From contig CADBRY010000035.1 of the NCBI GenBank assembly GCA_902797195.1, positions 1 to 6,193 of the forward strand: a stretch of DNA of 6,193 nucleotides. Reading direction: 5' to 3'. Below the pieces are notes generated by a model. That model saw nothing but the letters and a program-made list of their open reading frames with translations. It made no database searches and was not told where the DNA came from. This stretch comes from an uncultured Eubacteriales bacterium (GTDB lineage Bacteria; Bacillota; Clostridia; Peptostreptococcales; Anaerovoracaceae). A program made the translations under genes and the position numbers. The stretch's first letter is position 1; each line of letters begins with the position of its first letter. Shown here one piece after another: positions 1-4,699 of the stretch.

Positions 1-1143
1 AAAGTTGGGGTGCAGCCTCATGGTTATGCCGTGGCGAATCAGTTTCAGGGCTACGGCCACACGGACCACCTTAACTCCGCCTCCCGGGGAGGAGGAGCAG
101 GCACCGGTGAACATCAGGACTATAAGTATCAGCTGACAGACTACCGGCCAGAACCTGTAATCCGTGGTGGTAAATCCCGTTGTGGTCAGAATGGAGACCG
201 TCTGGAACAGGGATATTGAAACAGTTTCCGCTGAGCTTTCATAGGTGTCGTTGATCAACAGAAATGTGGTTATGACAAAGCAGGAAAACAGGATTATAAC
301 TCCATATACCTTAAGCTCCGTGTTGTTGGCAAAGGCGCGAAGACCTTCTCTCACAGACCGGACATAAAGGTCGAAGCTTATCCCGCTCAATATCATGAAG
401 ATAAGTATCACCGTGCGTATATAATTGCTGTCAAAGTGACCGATGCTGTCATCGTATCTGGAAAAACCTCCCGTGCTGACTGTGGACATGCTGTGTAGAA
501 GTCCGTTGAATATGGTCATCCCTCCAAGGGTGAGAAGCACGGTCTCGATAAGTGTGATGGAGAGATAAATGAACAGTATGGTGCGCATGGTGCCGATCAT
601 CTTGGAGGTGATCCTTTCAAGGGTAGGACCGTGGTTGTCGATGAGGGTAATTCGCTGACCGTTGAGACCAAGAGCCGGCATCAGGGCTATGCCTATTATC
701 ATGATACCAAGACCTCCCGCCCAGCATGTCATGGACCTCCAGAAAAGGAGTCCCCGGGGGAGGTGATTCACTTCCGTAAACAGGGTGGCTCCGGTAGTGG
801 TGTATCCGGAACAGGATTCAAAAAAAGCGTCGATGAAGCTTATATGTGATCCGGAAAGCAGATATGGAGTCGCGCCTACAATGGATGCGCTTATCCAGCA
901 CAGGATCACGATCAGCAGACCGTCGGCGATCCTGAAGGGTTTATTGTAGGTGTTGTTTCTTCTGCATGCGCTGTTCAGTGAAAAACCGATAAGGAAAAAA
1001 ACACCGGCCAGTGAAATGAACACCAGTGCTATATCCCACTCCCGGCATATAAGGGATACCACAAAGGCAGGCACCATAGTGATGCTGACAGCCATCAGGG
1101 TGATCCCGATGATCCTTAAGGTAGGAAGCAATGACGGTTTCAT
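1..1143 (-). CDS. trkH: TrkH-family potassium uptake membrane subunit, C-terminus cut by window edge
   Basis: Potassium-conducting subunit of a Trk uptake system in the cytoplasmic membrane; it works with TrkA, encoded just upstream. The leftward frame is open from ATG at 1143 to base 1, giving 381 residues. TrkH proteins are usually about 480-500 residues, so the last helices and the fourth pore loop lie outside the window. Visible landmarks are hydrophobic helices from about residue 10, first filter loop GYTTTGAT (113-120), WRSMTCWAGGLGI (135-147), second filter loop STVSTGGF (220-227), third filter loop LTTTGFTTTDY (319-329), and a glycine-rich segment with K358 and R361 (347-361). That last segment reads GACSSSPGGGVK, where relatives usually have a form like GGCAGSTGGGIK. 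The ribosome site AAGGAGG (1148-1154) overlaps the trkA stop codon and lies 4 bases before the start, suggesting translational coupling. Family assignment is secure; TrkH versus KtrB naming rests on the partner being a full-length, two-domain TrkA. Confidence 0.95.
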   Translation of the reverse strand, partial: MKPSLLPTLRIIGITLMAVSITMVPAFVVSLICREWDIALVFISLAGVFFLIGFSLNSACRRNNTYNKPFRIADGLLIVILCWISASIVGATPYLLSGSHISFIDAFFESCSGYTTTGATLFTEVNHLPRGLLFWRSMTCWAGGLGIMIIGIALMPALGLNGQRITLIDNHGPTLERITSKMIGTMRTILFIYLSITLIETVLLTLGGMTIFNGLLHSMSTVSTGGFSRYDDSIGHFDSNYIRTVILIFMILSGISFDLYVRSVREGLRAFANNTELKVYGVIILFSCFVITTFLLINDTYESSAETVSISLFQTVSILTTTGFTTTDYRFWPVVCQLILIVLMFTGACSSSPGGGVKVVRVAVALKLIRHGITMRLHPNF

Positions 1144-1152
1144 GATTCCTCC

Positions 1153-2526
1153 TTATCCCCTGAACAGGGAATGCAGCTTTCCGGTATCCTTAAGGAGCTT
1201 TTCAAGATTTGAAATATCACTGAGAAGACTGAGTATGATGACTCTGTCATTGTCTTCTATGACGGTGCTTCCGTTGGGAATGATGACTTCACGCCCTCTG
1301 TGTATGGCTGCTATGAGTATGCTCTTAGGCAGATCCAGCTCGCTCAAAGGTACGCCTACGAAGCTCATGTGGCTTCCTGCGATTATTTCAACAAGTTCAG
1401 CCTGTCCCTGTATAAGCTGAGATGAGAGTATCTTCTTGTTGCCCTGTACCAGTCGCACTATAGTGCTGGTCGTAATATCAAGGGGGTTGAGAGCCATGTC
1501 TATGCCCATGCTTGAGATTATATCCGTGTAACTGGTACGGCTTATTTTTGCAATAACATCTTCGATGCCCCGGTGCTTTGCCATAAGCGCCAGTATCAGA
1601 TTGTCTTCATCGAATCCCGTGGCGGTCACCACCGCATCCATGGAGTCCAGGCTCTCCTCCTCAAGGAGGGTCCTGTCGGTGGCGTCGCCGTGAAGGACCA
1701 TAACGTCGTTAAGATGGGTGGCAAGGTAATGACAGCGTTCCTTGTCTTTTTCTATCACCTTTACGGCAGCGCCGAAATCGGCGAGCATCTGTGCCAGGTA
1801 GAAGCCGGTCTTTCCGCCGCCCATGATCATAACCTTTTGCAGGTCCGTATATTTACCACGCTCGTGGACTTTTTTGTTCAGTTTGAGGATGGGTTCTTTT
1901 TCTCCAACCACATAGAGGAAATCATCGCTTTTGATCACATCATCCCCGTGAGGGATTATGACTTTTCCGTTGCGGGAAATAGCCACCACCAGCATGTCCG
2001 GAAGGACGGATGAGAAGGATGTGATGGGAAGGTCTATGAGTTCCTTGTATCTGTTGACTTTGAACTCCAGGAGAGATATTTTGCCGCTGGAAAAGATGCC
2101 GTTGCTGAGGGTGTATTTCTCAGCCAGGTACTTATATATTTCCACGGTTATGCCGAAGTCGGGGTTCACCACATAGTCTATGTTCATGAGTTCCTTTATA
2201 AACTCCAGCTGTTGCATGTGCTCAGGATCCCTGAGTCTTGCGATAACTTTTTCGCATCCCAGTTTTTTCGCAAAAGACGCTATGGTGATGTTCATCTCAT
2301 CACTGCCCGTTGCGGTGATAAGGAAGTCATAGGAAGATACGCCCATGGTCTTTAAGGATTTTACTTCCTTTGCATTGGCGTTTACCGTCATAATGTCCAT
2401 CTGGCTGCTTGCCTTCTGGAGCTTCTCTTCATTTGTATCGACCAGGGTGACGGAATTGTCTCCGTCCATGAGAGCTCTGGCCACCTTCAGCCCGAGTTTC
2501 CCCGCCCCAATAATAGCTACTTTCAT
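1153..2526 (-). CDS. trkA: TrkA, NAD-binding regulatory subunit of Trk potassium uptake
   Basis: Cytoplasmic gating subunit that binds nucleotides and controls TrkH. The 457 residues match the usual length of about 450-460 and show the duplicated layout of the family. The first Rossmann (RCK_N) domain has GAGKLG at 7-12 and an acidic D30 ending strand two. The first TrkA_C domain lies at about 140-210. The second Rossmann domain has GGGKTG at 236-241 and E259. The second TrkA_C domain lies at about 375-435. Both nucleotide sites look intact. An in-frame ATG seven codons upstream (2547) would add MSSRRRD. The start at 2526 is preferred because it gives the family's usual MKVAIIGAGKLG beginning, has GAGGAG 7 bases upstream, and lies downstream of the start point predicted from the promoter at 2548-2575. 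The gene leads the operon, with trkH 9 bases downstream. No ydaO/c-di-AMP riboswitch precedes it; the whole gap to the divergent gene is 128 bases. Confidence 0.96.
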   Translation of the reverse strand: MKVAIIGAGKLGLKVARALMDGDNSVTLVDTNEEKLQKASSQMDIMTVNANAKEVKSLKTMGVSSYDFLITATGSDEMNITIASFAKKLGCEKVIARLRDPEHMQQLEFIKELMNIDYVVNPDFGITVEIYKYLAEKYTLSNGIFSSGKISLLEFKVNRYKELIDLPITSFSSVLPDMLVVAISRNGKVIIPHGDDVIKSDDFLYVVGEKEPILKLNKKVHERGKYTDLQKVMIMGGGKTGFYLAQMLADFGAAVKVIEKDKERCHYLATHLNDVMVLHGDATDRTLLEEESLDSMDAVVTATGFDEDNLILALMAKHRGIEDVIAKISRTSYTDIISSMGIDMALNPLDITTSTIVRLVQGNKKILSSQLIQGQAELVEIIAGSHMSFVGVPLSELDLPKSILIAAIHRGREVIIPNGSTVIEDNDRVIILSLLSDISNLEKLLKDTGKLHSLFRG

Positions 2527-2533
2527 ATCTCGT

Positions 2534-2539
2534 CTCCTC
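2534..2539 (-). promoter_or_regulatory. Ribosome binding site deciding the trkA start
   Basis: GAGGAG on the minus strand lies 7 bases before the ATG at 2526. A second candidate, AGGAG (2556-2560), lies 9 bases before the ATG at 2547. However, it falls in the spacer of the predicted promoter and would not be transcribed from that promoter. This favours the shorter protein. Confidence 0.65.
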
Positions 2540-2547
2540 GATGACAT

Positions 2548-2575
2548 ATTTTAACACTCCTATGGAATAATTCAA
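2548..2575 (-). promoter_or_regulatory. Candidate sigma-A promoter of the trkA-trkH operon
   Basis: On the minus strand, -35 TTGAAT (2570-2575), a 16-base spacer and -10 TAAAAT (2548-2553) are seen. The -10 is preceded by TGT, which fits an extended -10 element. The expected transcript start is near 2541, leaving a short leader of about 15 bases that holds only the GAGGAG site. Its -35 element overlaps that of the candidate rightward promoter. The assignment is by motif only. Confidence 0.5.
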
Positions 2576-2600
2576 GTTTTCCTTAAAAATATGATAGAAT
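2571..2600 (+). promoter_or_regulatory. Candidate promoter of the MBL hydrolase-HAD phosphatase operon
   Basis: An extended -10 element, TGATAGAAT (2592-2600), has a poor -35, TTCAAG (2571-2576), 18 bases upstream. The expected transcript start is near 2607, giving a leader of roughly 48 bases that contains a short GC hairpin (GGGCG 2613-2617 with CGCCC 2625-2629). The good -10 and weak -35 leave the exact promoter uncertain. No better match is visible in the gap. Confidence 0.4.
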
Positions 2601-2654
2601 GATTAACTGTGCGGGCGGTTGTAACGCCCCGATAATTGTCAGGAGCGAAATGTA

Positions 2655-3242
2655 ATGATAAAGATAAAAAGATTCGTGTGCGGCAACCTGGAAGCCAACG
2701 GTTATGTGGTCAGTTCACAGGGACATTGTCTCATCATCGATCCCGGATACAAACCGGGACTCTACGAAGACTACGTGGGAGAGCATGAGCTGGAGGTGGA
2801 GGGAATAATTCTGACCCATCACCATTACGATCACAGCGGTGCCGCCGAGCAGTTGAGAAGGGAACTGGCGTGCAGGGTAATGATGCACCGCGTGGATTCC
2901 GACATGTACGACGATGAGGTGGACGTGTTTTTTGACGGCGGAGAAGAGTTGACTTTGGGAGATGAAAAGCTGGAGATAATCCACACCCCGGGACATACGG
3001 GAGGAGGGATATGCATCATGTTCCCCGAAAGCAAGGTGTGCTTTACAGGGGATACGGTCTTCAATGTGGATCTTGGCCGCACAGATCTTGCGGACGGCTC
3101 CCAGCGGGAGATGGAAAAGAGCATAAAAGATATCGTGGACAAATGGGAAAACGATATACGCATATACCCGGGTCACGGGGACGACTGCACCATGAAAAAG
3201 GTAAGGATAATCAACAGAGAATTTTTGGATATAGTTGGATAA
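2655..3242 (+). CDS. Metallo-beta-lactamase-fold hydrolase, glyoxalase-II-like
   Basis: A 195-residue single-domain zinc hydrolase, probably cytoplasmic since no signal peptide or membrane segment is visible. The metal-site motif THHHYDH (54-60) supplies H55, H57, D59 and H60. Further ligands are H114 in HTPGHT (110-115), D133 in TGD (132-134) and H174 in YPGHG (171-175). All the binuclear zinc ligands of the fold are therefore present and the enzyme should be active. GRTDLADGS (141-149) matches the GRTDL.GGS stretch of the YcbL-like, short glyoxalase-II relatives. These lack the long C-terminal substrate-binding domain of true glyoxalase II, so S-lactoylglutathione hydrolysis cannot be assumed; small thioester or related hydrolysis is possible. 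The C-terminus (DDCTMKKVRIINREF) departs from the common TT.G.E...NPF form. The start follows AGGAG (2641-2645) at 9 bases. The HAD phosphatase gene begins 17 bases downstream, so the two are probably one transcript. Confidence 0.9.
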   Translation: MIKIKRFVCGNLEANGYVVSSQGHCLIIDPGYKPGLYEDYVGEHELEVEGIILTHHHYDHSGAAEQLRRELACRVMMHRVDSDMYDDEVDVFFDGGEELTLGDEKLEIIHTPGHTGGGICIMFPESKVCFTGDTVFNVDLGRTDLADGSQREMEKSIKDIVDKWENDIRIYPGHGDDCTMKKVRIINREFLDIVG

Positions 3243-3259
3243 GGAAAGGCAACGTAATC

Positions 3260-4087
3260 ATGAGCATAAAACTTGTAGCTCTGGATCTGGACGGAACGAC
3301 GATAAACAACAGCAGAGTCATAAGCGAGAGGAACAAAAATGCCATGGCACAGGCTGCGGCCAAAGGCGTCAACATAGTTATAGCGACAGGCCGGCCGCTG
3401 TTTGCCCTGCCTGAGGATGTTTTTGAGATCGAGGCCATCAGATATGCTCTCACATCCAACGGAGCTTCCATAACGGATATAAGAAAAAAGGAAACGTTCT
3501 ACGAAAACTGCCTTTCTCCTCTGGCGGTGGAGGCTTCTGTGGAGCTGCTGAAAAGACACGATTATGTAATAGAGACCTTCGTAAAAGGCATAGCCTACAT
3601 CGAGGGCTGGTATTACGAGGAGATACAGAGGACGGGAACCTGTTTCCGAAGCATAGATTATATTCTGAAAACCAGAAAGCCCCTGGAAGATATCTACGAC
3701 TTTATGCTGAGGAATCGGGAGCATATAGAAAACATCAACGTGAATTTTGAGGACCTGAGCGAAAAGCCGGCCATGTACGAGAAACTGATAAAGCTTCCCG
3801 AAACTACCATAACCAGTTCCTTCGATCACAACCTTGAGATAGGAGGTGCCACCACCAGCAAGGCGGAGGCATTAAGGCAGATGGGACAGCTGTTGGGCAT
3901 CAAAAGAGATGAGATGATGGCCGTGGGAGACAGTCCCAATGACATGGCAATGTTGAGAGAGGCGGGGGTTGCGGTAGCCGTTGGGAACGCAAAAGAAGAA
4001 GTCAAGAACATGGCTGATTATATCGCCCCGACAAACGATGAAGACGGGGTGGCCCATGCCATAGAAAAATTCGTTTTAGAGGGCTGA
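3260..4087 (+). CDS. Cof-type HAD-IIB family phosphatase
   Basis: A 275-residue soluble hydrolase of the haloacid dehalogenase superfamily, Cof subfamily, which typically dephosphorylates sugar phosphates, nucleotides or cofactors. All four catalytic motifs are visible. Motif I is DLDGT (9-13), with nucleophile D9 and acid/base D11. Motif II is IATGR (41-45), with T43. Motif III is K201 in SKAEAL, where Cof proteins usually have K followed by G. Motif IV is GDSPND (223-228), whose D224 and D228 bind magnesium. The cap domain lies between about 85 and 190. Length fits the family (about 260-290). The same frame is open back to 3011, but that part overlaps the MBL gene and has no family similarity. 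The ATG at 3260 gives the standard MSIKLVALDLDGT beginning, with AAGGAAAGG (3241-3249) overlapping the upstream stop codon. The substrate is not predictable. Confidence 0.94.
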   Translation: MSIKLVALDLDGTTINNSRVISERNKNAMAQAAAKGVNIVIATGRPLFALPEDVFEIEAIRYALTSNGASITDIRKKETFYENCLSPLAVEASVELLKRHDYVIETFVKGIAYIEGWYYEEIQRTGTCFRSIDYILKTRKPLEDIYDFMLRNREHIENINVNFEDLSEKPAMYEKLIKLPETTITSSFDHNLEIGGATTSKAEALRQMGQLLGIKRDEMMAVGDSPNDMAMLREAGVAVAVGNAKEEVKNMADYIAPTNDEDGVAHAIEKFVLEG

Positions 4088-4129
4088 CCGTGAACATATA
4101 GGTAAAGAGACGATCAGACAGGAAGCAAT

Positions 4130-4167
4130 AGCTCTTGTGTCAAGGAATTGACCCGGGAGCTCTTTTT
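4130..4167 (+). terminator. Intrinsic terminator after the MBL-HAD operon
   Basis: A 14-pair stem is formed by 4130-4143 and 4148-4161, closed by the GNRA-type tetraloop GGAA (4144-4147). There are 11 Watson-Crick pairs, two G-U pairs and one mismatch. It is followed by CTTTTT (4162-4167). It lies 43 bases past the HAD stop codon and before the yraN promoter, as expected for the end of a rightward transcript. The minus strand has no T-run on the other side, so it looks one-directional. Confidence 0.85.
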
Positions 4168-4231
4168 GTGTGATGGAAGAGGTTTTTGAGGGGGGCTCCT
4201 TTTGGAAAATGTAAAAATATGTAAATAATTA

Positions 4232-4260
4232 TTGACAGGAAATAATTTCCATATTACAAT
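4232..4260 (+). promoter_or_regulatory. Near-consensus sigma-A promoter of yraN-comM
   Basis: Perfect -35 TTGACA (4232-4237), 17-base spacer, and -10 TACAAT (4255-4260, five of six consensus). The region upstream (about 4205-4231) is very A/T-rich with short A and T runs, resembling an UP element. The expected transcript start is near 4267. With the terminator at 4130-4167, it accounts for most of the 250-base gap 4088-4337; 4168-4205 shows nothing convincing. Confidence 0.8.
4238..4250. repeat. Perfect 13-base palindrome inside the yraN promoter spacer
   Basis: GGAAAT-A-ATTTCC is an uninterrupted dyad around a single central base. It starts directly after the -35 element and ends four bases before the -10. 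A protein bound here would compete with RNA polymerase, so an operator role is possible. No matching copy was noticed elsewhere in the window and no regulator gene is nearby. AT-rich sequence makes short palindromes fairly common, so function is inferred only. Confidence 0.4.
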
Positions 4261-4266
4261 GCAGTA

Positions 4267-4337
4267 AATGTTATAAATGGAAAATAAAGGAAATAAGTCC
4301 AGAGGACAGAAACCGAACAGGAACAGGGTGGGGAAGA
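4267..4337 (+). other. Purine-rich 5' leader of yraN
   Basis: About 71 bases from the predicted transcript start to the yraN GTG. From 4280 to 4337 some four in five bases are purines, so little structure is expected. GAACAG occurs at 4315-4320, 4321-4326 and 4340-4345, and GGA recurs several times. A 55-codon ATG frame (4277-4444) starts here and overlaps yraN in another frame. It has no ribosome site and is not annotated as a gene. Confidence 0.45.
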
Positions 4338-4676
4338 GTGAACAGACAGGAACTTGGAAAGATCGGAGAAAACATGGCGGCCGATGTGCTGAGAAGCAAG
4401 GGCTATCAGATACTGCGGCGAAACTACCGATGCAAGAGCGGTGAGATAGATATCATAGCCCAAAAGCTGGGAGAGATATGCTTCGTTGAGGTCAAGACCA
4501 GACAGAGCTTTAATTACGGCAGGCCCTGCGAGGCGGTTACCGCCGAAAAAAAGATGCACATAAAAAAGGCGGCAGGGGAATATCTTACTGAAATGAGGAT
4601 GAAGGGTTATGTGCCCAGATTCGTTGACTTTCAAATAATAGAAATAATCGTGGAACACAGCCAGCGGGCATTCTGA
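4338..4676 (+). CDS. yraN: YraN family protein (UPF0102), putative nuclease-fold
   Basis: A 112-residue small soluble protein; the family is usually 110-130 residues. YraN has a restriction-endonuclease-like fold related to Holliday junction resolvases, but its cellular role is not firmly established. The conserved core is all here: G7 and E11 in ELGKIGEN (5-12), ILRRNYRCKSGEIDIIA (25-41) with the catalytic-type E36 and D38, and FVEVKTR (49-55) with E51 and K53, completing the acidic/lysine pattern of this fold. The start is GTG at 4338, giving the standard NRQELGKIGE beginning. AGGG (4325-4328) and GGGG (4330-4333) give only a moderate ribosome site, and no in-frame ATG lies between the promoter and this GTG. 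The next ATG (4374) would remove the conserved N-terminus. It is first in a transcript with comM, 23 bases downstream. Confidence 0.93.
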   Translation: MNRQELGKIGENMAADVLRSKGYQILRRNYRCKSGEIDIIAQKLGEICFVEVKTRQSFNYGRPCEAVTAEKKMHIKKAAGEYLTEMRMKGYVPRFVDFQIIEIIVEHSQRAF

Positions 4677-4699
4677 CGGTCAGGAGGGGAGGTTTTAAT

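Noticed and set aside
950..2176. Rightward open frames of 72-156 residues across trkH and trkA
   Set aside because: They overlap two well-recognised leftward genes, have no family features and no promoter or ribosome site.
2613..2629. Short GC hairpin (GGGCG/CGCCC, 7-base loop) in the MBL gene leader
   Set aside because: Only five pairs, no T-run, and no sign of a wider riboswitch fold. It could be chance.
2527..2654. ydaO (c-di-AMP) riboswitch upstream of the potassium uptake operon
   Set aside because: The whole intergenic gap is 128 bases and holds both promoters; there is no room for, and no trace of, the riboswitch in the trkA leader.
3011..3259. In-frame N-terminal extension of the HAD phosphatase (83 residues)
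   Set aside because: It lies inside the MBL gene in another frame, has no HAD similarity, and the normal family start with a ribosome site is at 3260.
4155..4204. Alternative pairing of GGGAGC (4155-4160) with GCTCCT downstream, followed by TTTT, as a possible antiterminator or second terminator
   Set aside because: Six pairs including one G-U with a loop of over 30 bases cannot compete with the 14-pair hairpin at 4130-4161.
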